From positions 1 to 64,000 of the forward strand of contig JASHOC010000345.1 of the NCBI GenBank assembly GCA_030041305.1: a stretch of 64,000 nucleotides of DNA, given 5' to 3'. The notes beneath the pieces are model-generated. The model searched no databases. It was not told where the DNA came from and was given only the letters and a program-made list of their open reading frames with translations. The position numbers and the translations under genes were made by a program. Positions 42,796-52,248 of the stretch are shown here, in pieces (position 1 is the first letter of the stretch; each line of letters begins with the position of its first letter). The stretch is from Acidobacteriaceae bacterium (GTDB taxonomy: Bacteria; Acidobacteriota; Terriglobia; Terriglobales; Acidobacteriaceae).

Positions 42796-44142
42796 ATGAA
42801 CTATGTAACCGTGAGCCGACTGGAAGAGCTCAAGCACAAGATGCAGACCCGGGAAGCCCGAATCGGGATTGTCGGGATGGGCTATGTAGGGTTGCCGCTG
42901 GCGTTGTTGTTCAGCGCGGAGCGGTTCCGGGTGACGGGGTTCGACATTGCGTCGGACAAGGTGGCTACGCTCAACGCTGGCGGATCCTACATTGTGCGCA
43001 TCTTGCCCGAGGCGATTGAGGAGGCGCAGCGGGCGGGCTTTCGGGCCACGGGCGACAACTCCGAAATTGCGCGCATGGATGCGGTGATTATCTGCGTGCC
43101 GACGCCGCTCGACGAGCACCACGAGCCGGACCTGAGCTATGTAAAGGGAACGATCGAGTCGATCGCCCCATTTGTCCATGAGGATCAGTTGATTGCGCTG
43201 GAAAGCACGACCTATCCGGGAACCACGGAAGAGATCGTGGTTCCGCTGCTCGAGCGCGGCAACGCGAAAGGGTTGAAAGTAGCGCGGGATGGCGGCGATC
43301 GCGGCCTCCTGGTGGTGTTTTCGCCGGAGCGCGAGGATCCGGGGAACGAAACCGTAGCGCGGCAGGAGATTCCCAAGGTGGTGGGCGGCTGCAGCCCGGG
43401 GGCGGCGGAGTTGGCGGCAGCGATGTACGGCGCGATTTTTCGCCGCGTGGTTGAGGTGAGCGGCCCTTCGGTGGCGGAGATGACCAAGCTGCTCGAGAAC
43501 ATTTACCGGTGCGTGAACATCGCGCTGGTGAACGAACTGAAGCAGCTCTGCATGCGGATGGGCATCGACATTCACGAAGTGATTGAGGCGGCCAAAACCA
43601 AGCCATTTGGCTTTCAGGCCTTTTATCCCGGCCCTGGACTCGGTGGCCATTGCATTCCCATCGACCCGTTTTATCTCTCGTGGAAGGCGCGGCAGTTCGA
43701 TTTCCGCACCCGCTTCATCGAGCTGGCCGGCGAGGTGAACACGGCGATGCCGTATTTTGTGCTGGAGCAGATCACCGGCGGTCTCAATGAGGGGGGAAAA
43801 TCGCTGAAGGGGTCGAAGGTGCTGGTGCTGGGCCTGGCCTACAAGCGCGATGTGGATGACCTGCGCGAATCGCCGTCACTCACGATTATCGAGTTGCTGC
43901 GCGAGAAAGGCGCTGAGGTGGCGTACAACGATCCGTATTTCCCGACCGTGGGCCGCGGACGGCATTACGACCTGAACATGACCAGCACGCCGCTTCGCAA
44001 TCTGGGGCAATTTGACGCGGTGGTGATTGTGACCGACCACTCGAGCTACGATTACCGGGCAATCGTGCACGAGGCGCAACTGGTGGTGGATACGCGCAAC
44101 GCGACGCGGGGCATCGAGTCAAAGAAGATTGTGCGTTGCTGA
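42796..44142 (+). CDS. UDP-N-acetylglucosamine 6-dehydrogenase-like nucleotide sugar dehydrogenase
   Basis: A 448-residue member of the UDP-glucose/GDP-mannose dehydrogenase family. It has the NAD motif GIVGMGYVGLPLAL, the central VNIALVNELKQLCMRMGIDIHEV, the thioester-forming Cys286 in GPGLGGHCIPIDPFYLSWK, and KGSKVLVLGLAYKRDVDDLRESP in the C-terminal domain. The sequence is closest in character to WbpA/TviB (UDP-GlcNAc to UDP-GlcNAcA). The ATG at 42796 is used; the upstream open frame is not conserved. It is divergent from the DoxX-epimerase pair. Products feed capsule, O-antigen or EPS synthesis. Confidence 0.88.
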   Translation: MNYVTVSRLEELKHKMQTREARIGIVGMGYVGLPLALLFSAERFRVTGFDIASDKVATLNAGGSYIVRILPEAIEEAQRAGFRATGDNSEIARMDAVIICVPTPLDEHHEPDLSYVKGTIESIAPFVHEDQLIALESTTYPGTTEEIVVPLLERGNAKGLKVARDGGDRGLLVVFSPEREDPGNETVARQEIPKVVGGCSPGAAELAAAMYGAIFRRVVEVSGPSVAEMTKLLENIYRCVNIALVNELKQLCMRMGIDIHEVIEAAKTKPFGFQAFYPGPGLGGHCIPIDPFYLSWKARQFDFRTRFIELAGEVNTAMPYFVLEQITGGLNEGGKSLKGSKVLVLGLAYKRDVDDLRESPSLTIIELLREKGAEVAYNDPYFPTVGRGRHYDLNMTSTPLRNLGQFDAVVIVTDHSSYDYRAIVHEAQLVVDTRNATRGIESKKIVRC

Positions 44143-44234
44143 AGGGCAGGCACGCTGCGCTTGGTTTGACGTAGCTCGCGCATGCGCGATCCTGTCGCGG
44201 GGAGCCTCATCGTGTATTGTAAGTTGGACCGACG

Positions 44235-46118
44235 ATGACGCTGCTTCCGCCCACACTGGCCGAGCCGGGACGATTCTCTGAAACGGAGCGATGGATCTTC
44301 ATCGCGCTGGCGGCGGCTTCGCTGACGTTGTTCTGGCTGCGCTTCGGACCGATTCTGGCGAACATTCTGCAATCGAAAAAAGACGCGGATTTTCATCTGC
44401 GGCCCATCGGCAGACGGGTGTGGGATTTTGTGTGGGAAGTGATGCTGCAGGCGAAAGTGATCCGGCAGCGGCCCCTGGCCGGGGTGGCGCATGCGTTCGT
44501 GTTTTGGGCCTTTTGCGCCTTTGCCATGGTGACGCTGAATCACTGCGCGACGATTTTCGGCTCCGGATTCCTGAACCCTAGAAGCACAGCGGGGCGATTT
44601 TACGATTACTTTGCGGCGGCCTTTGCGGTGGGCTGCGCGCTGGGCATCGCGGGGCTGTTTGTGCGGCGGTTTTTGGTGCGGCCCAAATGGCTGGGCGCGC
44701 TCTCGTGGGAGTCGGGACTGATTGCGCTGCTGATTTTCGTGCTGATGGTGACCTATCTCGGGGCGTTTTTCATGCCCAACAGCGGCGCGGGAATGCGCGC
44801 GCTGTGGTGGGCGCACACGCTGACGCTGCTTTACTTGTTGCCGGTGATTCCCGAGACCAAGCACCTGCATCTGGTGCTGAGCCCGTTCACGGTGTTCCTT
44901 TCGCGAGGCGGGTTCAGCCGCATTCCTCCACTCGCAGGCGACGAGGACTTCGGGCTCGTGGCCGGCAAGGATCTGACGCAGCTCGTGAGCCTGCAGGCGT
45001 ATTCCTGCGTGGAGTGCGGGCGCTGCACCGAGCATTGCCCCGCGAACCACACCGGGAAAACCCTCAACCCCAAGCAGGTGATCCTCGGCGTTCGCGCGTA
45101 TTTGAACGATTGCGGGCCGGAATCGGCAGAGCCGCTGTTGGGCAAATACAATTCGCAAGAAGCCGCGTTCCAGTGCACCACCTGCGGCGCGTGCGAGTTC
45201 CAGTGCCCGGTGGGCATCGAGCATTTGCCGATTATTGTCGGGCTGCGGCGCGGCGCGGTGAATACCGGGGCCTGGGAGGATGAGCATGGAGGCAAGCTCT
45301 TTCTGGCGCTTGAGCGCGGCTCGAACGCGCTGGGTCTGAGCGCGGCCGAACGCGACAAGTTTGTGGAGAAGAACGCGCTGCCCATCTTCGACGGGACGCA
45401 GGAATATTGCCTTTGGCTGGGATGCATGGGTGGTTACGATCCCAAGGGGCGCGAGATTGTGCTGGCGCTGGTGCAGGTGATGAGGCGCCTGGGCGTGAGC
45501 TTTGGCGTGCTGCGCAAGGAAAAGTGCACGGGCGACCCGGTGCGGCGGCTGGGCAACGATCTGCTTTTCCAGCAATTGGCGGAGGCCAACCTGGAGACGC
45601 TGAAGCGGGGCCAGGTGAAGAAGATTGTATCGATTTGCCCACACTGCGTGCGCACCATCCAGGAGGACTGGAAGGAATTTGGCGCGGCGCCGCGCATCGA
45701 GCACCACAGCGAGTTCTTGGCTCGGCATCTGGGTCAACTGACGCCCGTCCAAAGCCAGAAGAAAATTGTGTTTCACGATCCCTGCTATCTGGGGCGGTAT
45801 CGCGGAGTGTATGACGAGCCGCGGGCTGTCGTTTCGCACGCGGGGCGCCTGGTCGAGGCCCCACGCAGTGGCGAACGCAGCTTTTGCTGCGGCGCCGGAG
45901 GCGGGCTGGCTTTTCTGGGTGAGGAAAAAGGCGAACGCGTGAGCCACGCGCGGGCCCGCGAACTGGCCGCGACGGGCGCTGAAATTGTGGGCGCGGCGTG
46001 CCCGTTCTGCAACACCATGTTCCGGGATGCGTTGGCTGCGCAGGGCCGGGGCGCGCCGGAGCTCCTGGATATTGCCCAGTTGGCCGCGCAGGGCTTGCCC
46101 GCGAAAAGCGCCATCTAA
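44235..46118 (+). CDS. Membrane HdrD-like FeS oxidoreductase, ETF-associated
   Basis: A 627-residue protein. Residues 1-230 have about five TM helices with histidines in the style of a NarI-type b-cytochrome (VAHAFVFW, LHLVLSP). Then come two 4Fe-4S motifs (CVECGRCTEHCP and CTTCGACEFQCP) and two CCG-type cysteine-rich domains (ending in CPHC and in FCCGAGGG...CPFC) like HdrD/GlpC. etfB and etfA follow directly. The architecture matches ETF:menaquinone oxidoreductases (EMO-type), which carry electrons between acyl-CoA-linked ETF and the quinone pool in organisms that use this in place of ETF-QO (inference from family and context). Confidence 0.86.
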   Translation: MTLLPPTLAEPGRFSETERWIFIALAAASLTLFWLRFGPILANILQSKKDADFHLRPIGRRVWDFVWEVMLQAKVIRQRPLAGVAHAFVFWAFCAFAMVTLNHCATIFGSGFLNPRSTAGRFYDYFAAAFAVGCALGIAGLFVRRFLVRPKWLGALSWESGLIALLIFVLMVTYLGAFFMPNSGAGMRALWWAHTLTLLYLLPVIPETKHLHLVLSPFTVFLSRGGFSRIPPLAGDEDFGLVAGKDLTQLVSLQAYSCVECGRCTEHCPANHTGKTLNPKQVILGVRAYLNDCGPESAEPLLGKYNSQEAAFQCTTCGACEFQCPVGIEHLPIIVGLRRGAVNTGAWEDEHGGKLFLALERGSNALGLSAAERDKFVEKNALPIFDGTQEYCLWLGCMGGYDPKGREIVLALVQVMRRLGVSFGVLRKEKCTGDPVRRLGNDLLFQQLAEANLETLKRGQVKKIVSICPHCVRTIQEDWKEFGAAPRIEHHSEFLARHLGQLTPVQSQKKIVFHDPCYLGRYRGVYDEPRAVVSHAGRLVEAPRSGERSFCCGAGGGLAFLGEEKGERVSHARARELAATGAEIVGAACPFCNTMFRDALAAQGRGAPELLDIAQLAAQGLPAKSAI

Positions 46119-46137
46119 GGGAACGGGGACGAATGCA

Positions 46138-46908
46138 ATGAAAATCGTGGTCGCCATCAAGCAGGTTCCTGAGCGCGATGCGCCGGTGCGTATTGCGGCC
46201 AACGGCAAATGGATCGAAGAAACCGATCTCCAATACGCAATGAACGAGCCGGACGCCTATGCGCTGGAAGAAGCTCTCCAGCTCAAGGAAAAATACGGCG
46301 GTGAGGTGGTGGTGGTGAGCGCGGGGCCGGAGCGCGTGGGAACAGTGATCCGCGAGGCGCTGGCGAAGGGCGCAGACCGCGGCTTCCACATCGTTGGCGA
46401 TGATGTTGCCGGGCGGGACGCGTTGGGCGTGGCGCGGCTGCTGGCGACCGCCGTCAGGGCGGAAAGCCCGGACCTGGTGTTGACCGGATTGCAATCGGAA
46501 GACGTGGGTATGGGCCAAACCGGGGTGATCGTGGCCGCGCTGCTGGGGCTGCCGCACGCGACGTTGATCCTGCAGGTGGAAAAGAGCCAGGCCGGGGTCA
46601 AGGTGAAGCGGGAACTCGAAGAAGGGTGGTTCCAGTCGATCGAATTGCCCACCCCGGCGGTGCTGACGATTCAATCCGGCGGAACCAAGCTGCGGTACGC
46701 CACGCTGATGGGGATCAAGCGCGCCAAGACCAAGGAGGTGCGCACCGTGAAGGCCGCCGACCTGGGCGTGGATGCGGCTCCGGTGGTGGCCCTCGAAGAG
46801 ATGAAGCTGCCGAAAAAGCAAAAATCCACGCAAATTTTGCCGGGGTCGGCCAAGGAGGCAGCGGCAGCGCTGGTGGAGAAATTGAAATTCGAGGTGCGCG
46901 TCCTATGA
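46138..46908 (+). CDS. etfB: Electron transfer flavoprotein subunit beta
   Basis: A 256-residue protein starting MKIVVAIKQVPERDAPVRI. It has the family segments MNEPDAYALEEALQLKE, VLTGLQSEDVGMGQTG and the EtfB signature VKRELEEGWFQSIELPTPAVL. It binds AMP or FAD in the heterodimer that accepts electrons from acyl-CoA and other dehydrogenases. It begins 20 bp after the FeS protein and its TGA overlaps the etfA ATG (ATGA), so the three genes are one operon. Confidence 0.94.
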   Translation: MKIVVAIKQVPERDAPVRIAANGKWIEETDLQYAMNEPDAYALEEALQLKEKYGGEVVVVSAGPERVGTVIREALAKGADRGFHIVGDDVAGRDALGVARLLATAVRAESPDLVLTGLQSEDVGMGQTGVIVAALLGLPHATLILQVEKSQAGVKVKRELEEGWFQSIELPTPAVLTIQSGGTKLRYATLMGIKRAKTKEVRTVKAADLGVDAAPVVALEEMKLPKKQKSTQILPGSAKEAAAALVEKLKFEVRVL

Positions 46909-47882
46909 GCATTCTTGCGGTTCTGGAAGAGCGCGATGGCCGCGTCAGCCGCATCAGTTGGGAGGCCTTGGCCGCCGCCCAGTTTCTGGGCGCGGCGCTG
47001 AGCCAGCCCGTTGCCGCCGTGGTTATGGGCGGGCAAACCGAATCCCTCGCCGCCGAAGTCGCCGCCAAACATTCTGGCCGGGTCATTCGCCTTGAGCACG
47101 CGCTGCTCGAGCCCTACACGCCCGACGGATTCACCCTCGCGCTCGAACCACTCATCAAGTCGGAGAGCCCCACGCACGTGCTGTTCCCGCACAGCTATCA
47201 GGTGCGCGATTTCGCGCCTGCGCTGGCCACGCGGTTGGGCGAAGTGCTCATCAGCGACGTAATCGCGATGGCCGATGGACCCATCTTCACACGGCAACTC
47301 ATGCAGGGCCGGCTCACCGGCGCCTATCGCCACACCGGCAGCGGCCCGTGCTTGCTGTCCGTGCAGGCCGGCGCGTTTCGCGCCGAGCCGGTGGGCGCGG
47401 TTGCGGCCCATGGCGCGTCCATCTCCACTTTCCCGCCCACGCTGGAGGCGGCGCAGATTCGCACCCGGCCAGGTGAGCCTTTCCGCGGTTCGGAGCAGAC
47501 GGTGGATCTGGGTTCGGCGCAGAGGATAGTGAGCGTGGGCCGGGGCATCAAAGAAGCCGAGAATCTGCCCATGGTCGAAGAGCTGGCCAAAGCGCTGGGC
47601 GCGGAGCTGGCCGCCTCGCGGCCCATCTGCGACAACGGCTGGCTGCCCATGGAGCGCCAGGTGGGCAGCTCGGGACAGACGGTTTCGCCACAGCTCTATC
47701 TGGCGGTGGGCATCTCCGGGGCCATCCAGCACCTGGTGGGGATGAAAGGTTCGCAATGCATCGTGGCCATCAATAAGGACCCCGAGGCGCCGATTTTCGA
47801 GGTGGCGGATTACGGGATTGTGGGTGACCTGTTTGAGGTGGTCCCGGCGTTGACCGAGGTGGTGAAGGCGTCCAGACGGTAA
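46905..47882 (+). CDS. etfA: Electron transfer flavoprotein subunit alpha
   Basis: A 325-residue FAD-binding partner of EtfB. The C-terminal FAD domain is canonical: [20 protein letters not shown], then [19 protein letters not shown] and [20 protein letters not shown]. The start is the overlapping ATGA at 46905-46908; the longer upstream frame is a shadow of etfB. With the upstream membrane FeS protein it forms an electron conduit to quinone, probably serving fatty- or amino-acid oxidation. Confidence 0.94.
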   Translation: MSILAVLEERDGRVSRISWEALAAAQFLGAALSQPVAAVVMGGQTESLAAEVAAKHSGRVIRLEHALLEPYTPDGFTLALEPLIKSESPTHVLFPHSYQVRDFAPALATRLGEVLISDVIAMADGPIFTRQLMQGRLTGAYRHTGSGPCLLSVQAGAFRAEPVGAVAAHGASISTFPPTLEAAQIRTRPGEPFRGSEQTVDLGSAQRIVSVGRGIKEAENLPMVEELAKALGAELAASRPICDNGWLPMERQVGSSGQTVSPQLYLAVGISGAIQHLVGMKGSQCIVAINKDPEAPIFEVADYGIVGDLFEVVPALTEVVKASRR

Positions 47883-48002
47883 GCTGATGCGGCCGCGCTC
47901 CAACCCAGGGATTTGCGGCTCCCCCTCGCTTCGTCCCGCCTCGGGCGAACCCGTCCGCAGATTCCAAAGTGCATCTTCTTTATAAAATTCGCATCAAAGA
48001 AA

Positions 48003-48023
48003 GTTGACAGTAGTTCACTCAAT
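48003..48023 (+). promoter_or_regulatory. HAIR-like HspR operator overlapping the dnaK promoter -35
   Basis: GTTGACA-N7-ACTCAAT fits the HspR inverted repeat HAIR (CTTGAGT-N7-ACTCAAG) with the exact 7-base spacer; the right half matches at 6 of 7 positions and the left at its TTGA core. TTGACA (48004-48009) is a perfect -35, with a weak GATGCT -10 after 18 bases. An hspR gene is encoded at the end of the same cluster, which supports autoregulated heat-shock control. Confidence 0.62.
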
Positions 48024-48071
48024 CTGCGATGCTGTCCGGGCACAGCATCTTGAAGAGGCAGGGGCTTAACC

Positions 48072-50012
48072 ATGGCAAAGATTATCGGCATCGATCTGGG
48101 CACTACCAATTCGTGCGTAGCTGTCCTTGAGGGCGGCGAGCCCAAAGTAATTGCAAATGAAGAGGGTGCGCGCACCACGCCCTCGATTGTGGCGTTTGCG
48201 AAAAACGGCGAGCGGCTGGTGGGGCAGGTGGCGAAACGCCAGGCGATCACCAACCCGGAGAACACGATTTTCTCGATCAAACGATTTATGGGCCGCCGCT
48301 ACAACGAGGTAACGGACGAGATGAAGATGGTGCCGTTCAAGGTGGTCCAGCAAGGCGACCACGTAGCGGTGGTGGCGCAGGGCAAGGAGTATACGCCGCC
48401 GGAAATCTCGGCCATGATCTTGCAAAAGCTGAAGAAATCGGCGGAAGCCTATCTGGGACAACAAGTTACGGAAGCCGTGATCACGGTCCCGGCGTACTTT
48501 AACGATTCCCAGCGGCAGGCGACCAAGGACGCGGGCAAGATTGCCGGCTTGGACGTCAAGCGCATCGTGAACGAGCCCACAGCGGCCGCCTTGGCTTACG
48601 GACTCGACAAGAAAAAGGACGAGACCATTGCCGTGTACGACTTTGGCGGCGGGACCTTCGACATCTCGATTTTGGAGGTCGGCGAGGGGGTCATCGAGGT
48701 CAAATCAACCAACGGCGACACCCACCTGGGCGGCGATAACCTGGACCAGCGCATCGTGGACTGGCTGATTGCCGAATTCAAGCAGGAAGAGGGGCTGGAC
48801 CTGAGTTCGAAAGGCAACGAGATGGCGCTGCAGCGGCTGAAGGACGCCGCGGAAAAAGCCAAGATTGAGCTTTCCACGACCCTGGAGACGGAGATTAACC
48901 TGCCGTTTATTACCGCCGACGCCACTGGTCCCAAGCACCTGGTGCGCAAGCTGACGCGCGCCAAGCTGGAGCAGATGGTGGGCGACCTGCTGGAGAAGTC
49001 GATTGGGCCATGCAAGCAAGCGTTGAGCGACGCCGGCGTGACCACCAAGGACATTGACGAGGTGGTGCTGGTGGGCGGACAGACGCGTATGCCCAAGATC
49101 CAGGAACTGGTGAAAAACCTCTTTGGCAAGGAGCCGCACCGGGGCGTGAACCCCGACGAGGTGGTGGCCGTAGGCGCGGCGGTGCAGGCAGGCGTGCTGG
49201 CCGGCGATGTGAAAGACCTGTTGCTGCTCGATGTGACGCCGCTGACCCTGTCGATCGAAACACTGGGCGGCGTGGCCACGACCATGATTCCACGCAATAC
49301 GACCATCCCGACCAAGAAGACAGAGACGTTTTCGACGGCGGCCGATTCGCAGACCGAGGTCGAGGTGCACGTGTTGCAGGGCGAGCGGCCCATGGCGGGG
49401 CAGAACCGGACATTGGGCAAGTTCAAGCTGGGTGGAATTCCTCCGGCGCCGCGTGGCGTGCCGCAGATCGAGGTGACCTTCGACATCGACGCCAACGGCA
49501 TTTTGAATGTGACGGCGAAGGACAACGCCACCGGCAAGGACACGCGCATCACGATTACCTCGAGCTCCGGCCTTTCGAAAGAAGAAGTGGAGAAGATGGC
49601 CAAGGAAGCCGAGGCGCACGCCTCCGAGGACAAGGAGAAGCGCGAGGAGGTGGAAGCGCGCAACGCGCTCGACGGGCTGGTCTACAACATCGAAAAGATG
49701 CTGAAGGACTCAGGGGAAAAAGTGGCCGCGGCGGATAAAACCGACGTAGAGGCCGCGCTGGCCGAAGCCAAGAAGGCGCTCGAAAGCGCGCCGAACGCGA
49801 AGGAGCTGCGCGCGGCGCACGACCGGCTGACCCAGGCCAGCCACAAACTGGCCGAGGCGATGTACAAGGCGAACGCCGCGCAGGCGACTGGGTCTGCTGC
49901 GCAGGGCGGGCCTTCGGATGGAGCTGCCGCAGGTAGAACGCATGGCGCCGAACAAAAGAAGGAAGGCGAAGTGATCGACGCTGAGTATGTGGACGTGGAT
50001 GAGAAGAAGTGA
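48072..50012 (+). CDS. dnaK: Molecular chaperone DnaK (Hsp70)
   Basis: A 646-residue Hsp70. The actin-like ATPase ([18 protein letters not shown], then [15 protein letters not shown] and [14 protein letters not shown]) is intact, as is [16 protein letters not shown]. The substrate domain ([18 protein letters not shown]) and the helical lid are also intact, and the C-terminal tail [16 protein letters not shown] is typical. It folds and holds nascent and stressed proteins with DnaJ and GrpE. It is preceded by a HAIR-like operator and followed, after a degraded DUF433 gene, by dnaJ and hspR. grpE is not in the window. Confidence 0.97.
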   Translation: MAKIIGIDLGTTNSCVAVLEGGEPKVIANEEGARTTPSIVAFAKNGERLVGQVAKRQAITNPENTIFSIKRFMGRRYNEVTDEMKMVPFKVVQQGDHVAVVAQGKEYTPPEISAMILQKLKKSAEAYLGQQVTEAVITVPAYFNDSQRQATKDAGKIAGLDVKRIVNEPTAAALAYGLDKKKDETIAVYDFGGGTFDISILEVGEGVIEVKSTNGDTHLGGDNLDQRIVDWLIAEFKQEEGLDLSSKGNEMALQRLKDAAEKAKIELSTTLETEINLPFITADATGPKHLVRKLTRAKLEQMVGDLLEKSIGPCKQALSDAGVTTKDIDEVVLVGGQTRMPKIQELVKNLFGKEPHRGVNPDEVVAVGAAVQAGVLAGDVKDLLLLDVTPLTLSIETLGGVATTMIPRNTTIPTKKTETFSTAADSQTEVEVHVLQGERPMAGQNRTLGKFKLGGIPPAPRGVPQIEVTFDIDANGILNVTAKDNATGKDTRITITSSSGLSKEEVEKMAKEAEAHASEDKEKREEVEARNALDGLVYNIEKMLKDSGEKVAAADKTDVEAALAEAKKALESAPNAKELRAAHDRLTQASHKLAEAMYKANAAQATGSAAQGGPSDGAAAGRTHGAEQKKEGEVIDAEYVDVDEKK

Positions 50013-50057
50013 GGTAACTGCGATGCGGCAGCGCCGCCCTTCGGGCGGAAAAACTTC

Positions 50058-50086
50058 GGGGTGGGCGATGCCAAGTTGCCCACCCC
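50058..50086 (+). terminator. Hairpin after dnaK, possible terminator
   Basis: GGGGTGGGC and GCCCACCCC form a 9-bp stem with an 11-base loop. A smaller CCGCCC-TTC-GGGCGG hairpin precedes it at 50034-50048 and is followed by As, not Ts. Neither has a U-tract on the plus strand, so termination or attenuation between dnaK and dnaJ is uncertain. Confidence 0.35.
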
Positions 50087-50177
50087 AAGTTGCATTTCAG
50101 GCAGTTCGAAGGTGAGAGTGAGGGGATTGGCAGCGCAAATATACTGAGCACTAGGCGGAAAAGAGCGAGGATGTCAG

Positions 50178-50368
50178 ATGGACTACTCCAAGATCATCAC
50201 CATTGATCCCGGAAAGCGTAGCGGGAAGGCTTGTATTCGGGGCACGCTTGCTCTTGCGTCATTCCGGAGGCTAGATAAATTCTGGCCGACTTTCCGGATC
50301 TGACCCAAACCGACATTCGCGCCTGTCTGGCCTCCGCGGCAAATGATGAACGCGGAACGATAAATTAG
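50178..50368 (+). pseudogene. Degraded DUF433-family gene
   Basis: Starting at the ATG at 50178, MDYSKIITIDPGKRSGKACIRGT matches the N-terminus of DUF433 proteins. The frame then runs out of register and stops. From about 50276 another frame resumes the family C-terminus, ILADFPDLTQTDIRACLAS, ending at TAG 50366-50368. About 25 middle codons are missing or frameshifted. DUF433 proteins are small, often antitoxin-like partners of DUF5615/PIN-like proteins; no partner is present. The remnant sits inside the dnaK-dnaJ gap of 451 bp. Confidence 0.75.
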
Positions 50369-50463
50369 GAGTCTCTACGACTGAAAGGCCTGTGGCAGCA
50401 GAGGAATTGCAGGGGGAGATCGAACCAGCGGCTGGAATTCGCCGGGATTGAGCAAAAAGAAAA

Positions 50464-51657
50464 ATGCCCACGACCACGAACAAAGATTATTACGCCACCC
50501 TCGGCGTGAAGAGGACGGCTACGGCGGAGGAGATTCGCAAGGCCTTCAGGAAAGCTGCGCGCAAATACCACCCGGATGTCAATCCAGGGGACAAGCGCGC
50601 CGAGGAGAAATTCAAAGAGATCTCCGAGGCCAACGATGTGCTGAGCGACGAGAAGAAGCGGAAGATCTATGACCAGCTTGGGTTCTATTCCGACCAAATC
50701 GATCCAGCGCAGGCCGAGGCGTACGCGCGGCAGCAAAGCGCGGGTGGTGGGCGGGGCAGAGTGGACTTCGAGGGCTTCGATTTTTCCAATTTTTCGGGAT
50801 CGCCCGGCCAGCATACGGGCGCAGGCTCGGGGTCCTCGGCGTGGGGCAGTTTCAAGGATATTTTTTCCGGCATCTTTACGGGAGCGGAGCATGCACGGCA
50901 ACCGCGCGGGCCGCAGCCGGGAACGGATCTCGAATACCAGGCCACCGTCGACTTCTGGACGGCAATCCGCGGAGGCCAGATGCGCATCCAGATCAACCGC
51001 CAGGAGACGTGCCCTGCGTGCCACGGCCAGGCGCACGCCGGCGGCGCAATGACCTGCCCGGAGTGCAACGGCGCGGGCCAGGTGACCCAGATGGGCGGAC
51101 GGATGAAGTTCAACATTCCCTGCCCGCGCTGCAACGGGACGGGAAAGACCTCGAACGAATGTCCCACCTGTCACGGCGAGGGAACGGTGGCGCGGACGGA
51201 GACGGTGGATTTCCGCATCAAGCCAGGCACGCGGGACGGTCAGCGCATCCGGCTGCAAGGCAAGGGCAACGCGGGGGTGAACGGAGGCCCTCCGGGCGAC
51301 CTGTTTCTGATCGTGCGCACGGGTGCGCACCCGGTGTTTACGCGGGTGGGCGACGACATCCATTTGACGGCGCCGGTGACGGTGGCCGAGGCCTCGCTGG
51401 GCGCGAAGGTGGATGTGCCGACGATTGACGGGCGGGCGCAGTTGAAAATTCCGCCGGGCACGCAGAGCGGACAGAAGTTGCGGATGCGGGAGCGGGGCGT
51501 GGAGAGCGCGCAACATCCAGGGCAGCGAGGGGACGAAATTGTGACCGTTTCGCTGGTGACGCCGCATTTGCAGGACGAGCGCAGCCGCGAAATCATGCGC
51601 GAGCTGGCCAAGCTCAATCCCCAGGACCCGCGTCAGGCGCTGTTTGAGAAGCTGTAA
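50464..51657 (+). CDS. dnaJ: Co-chaperone DnaJ
   Basis: A 397-residue type I J-protein. The N-terminal J domain contains the HPD motif (36-38, [17 protein letters not shown]). A Gly/Phe/Ser linker (about 83-130) follows. The zinc-finger region has four repeats: [24 protein letters not shown] and CPTCHGEG; the first deviates from CxxCxGxG at its last Gly. The two C-terminal beta domains ([20 protein letters not shown], then [21 protein letters not shown]) are intact. It delivers substrates to DnaK. It lies between dnaK and hspR in the same direction. Confidence 0.94.
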   Translation: MPTTTNKDYYATLGVKRTATAEEIRKAFRKAARKYHPDVNPGDKRAEEKFKEISEANDVLSDEKKRKIYDQLGFYSDQIDPAQAEAYARQQSAGGGRGRVDFEGFDFSNFSGSPGQHTGAGSGSSAWGSFKDIFSGIFTGAEHARQPRGPQPGTDLEYQATVDFWTAIRGGQMRIQINRQETCPACHGQAHAGGAMTCPECNGAGQVTQMGGRMKFNIPCPRCNGTGKTSNECPTCHGEGTVARTETVDFRIKPGTRDGQRIRLQGKGNAGVNGGPPGDLFLIVRTGAHPVFTRVGDDIHLTAPVTVAEASLGAKVDVPTIDGRAQLKIPPGTQSGQKLRMRERGVESAQHPGQRGDEIVTVSLVTPHLQDERSREIMRELAKLNPQDPRQALFEKL

Positions 51658-51724
51658 GTGCGCCGTAGAACTTCTCGATTCGAGCTGAATGATGAGTTCC
51701 GTTATGTTGGTTGGGTAAACGACC

Positions 51725-52144
51725 ATGGCTGCCAAACGCAAAACCAAAGGCGCGTACATGATTTCGGCGGTGGCCGAAATGTATGAGATTCATCCGCAAA
51801 CGCTGCGCCTCTACGAGCGCGAAGGGTTGCTCAAACCCTCGCGCACCGAGGGCAACACGCGGCTCTACACCGATGAGGACTTGGAGCGGCTGGAATTCAT
51901 TCTGAACCTGGCGCGCGACCTGGGTGTGAACATCGCCGGGATCGCCATCATCCTGCAGATGCGAGAGCGTATGGAGGAGATGAACCGGCAGATGCAGAAC
52001 TTTGTGGAGTACGTGCGCACGGAGATGCTGACGCGCTTTCAGCAGGCGCAGCCGGGCGCGCCGGGGGCCATGGTTCCCATACGCAAGCCGGTGATGGCGA
52101 GGGATGGCGGCGCGGCCAAGACCGCTGCGGCGAGAAAGCCATAA
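51725..52144 (+). CDS. hspR: HspR heat-shock repressor (MerR family)
   Basis: A 139-residue MerR-type protein. The winged-helix DNA-binding part has YMISAVAEMYEIHPQTLRLYEREGLLKPSRTEGNTRLYTDEDLERL (described in two pieces: YEIHPQTLRLYEREGLL and NTRLYTDEDLERL). A coiled-coil-like segment (LQMRERMEEMNRQMQNF) and a basic, low-complexity tail follow. The position after dnaK and dnaJ, and the HAIR-like site before dnaK, identify it as HspR, which represses the dnaK operon with DnaK as co-repressor in actinobacteria. It starts 67 bp after dnaJ. Confidence 0.9.
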   Translation: MAAKRKTKGAYMISAVAEMYEIHPQTLRLYEREGLLKPSRTEGNTRLYTDEDLERLEFILNLARDLGVNIAGIAIILQMRERMEEMNRQMQNFVEYVRTEMLTRFQQAQPGAPGAMVPIRKPVMARDGGAAKTAAARKP

Positions 52145-52248
52145 ATCCCAGCATGTTTCGCGAAACCGCGTTCTGCGCATCCCACCCCAGTTTCGACGGC
52201 GGAGGGCAGGAGCGCTGTTGGAGCGCATTCGACTATTCTTAATCGTGC

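Noticed and set aside
46626-46904. N-terminal extension of etfA reading back through etfB
   Set aside because: The extension is an out-of-frame shadow of etfB. The ATGA overlap at 46905 gives the normal EtfA start. The same reasoning removed long upstream extensions for mlaF, the ABC-2 permease, rplU and the LolA-like gene.
48003-48071. CIRCE element (HrcA operator) at dnaK
   Set aside because: The TTAGCACTC-N9-GAGTGCTAA palindrome is absent; the inverted repeat seen fits HAIR spacing instead.
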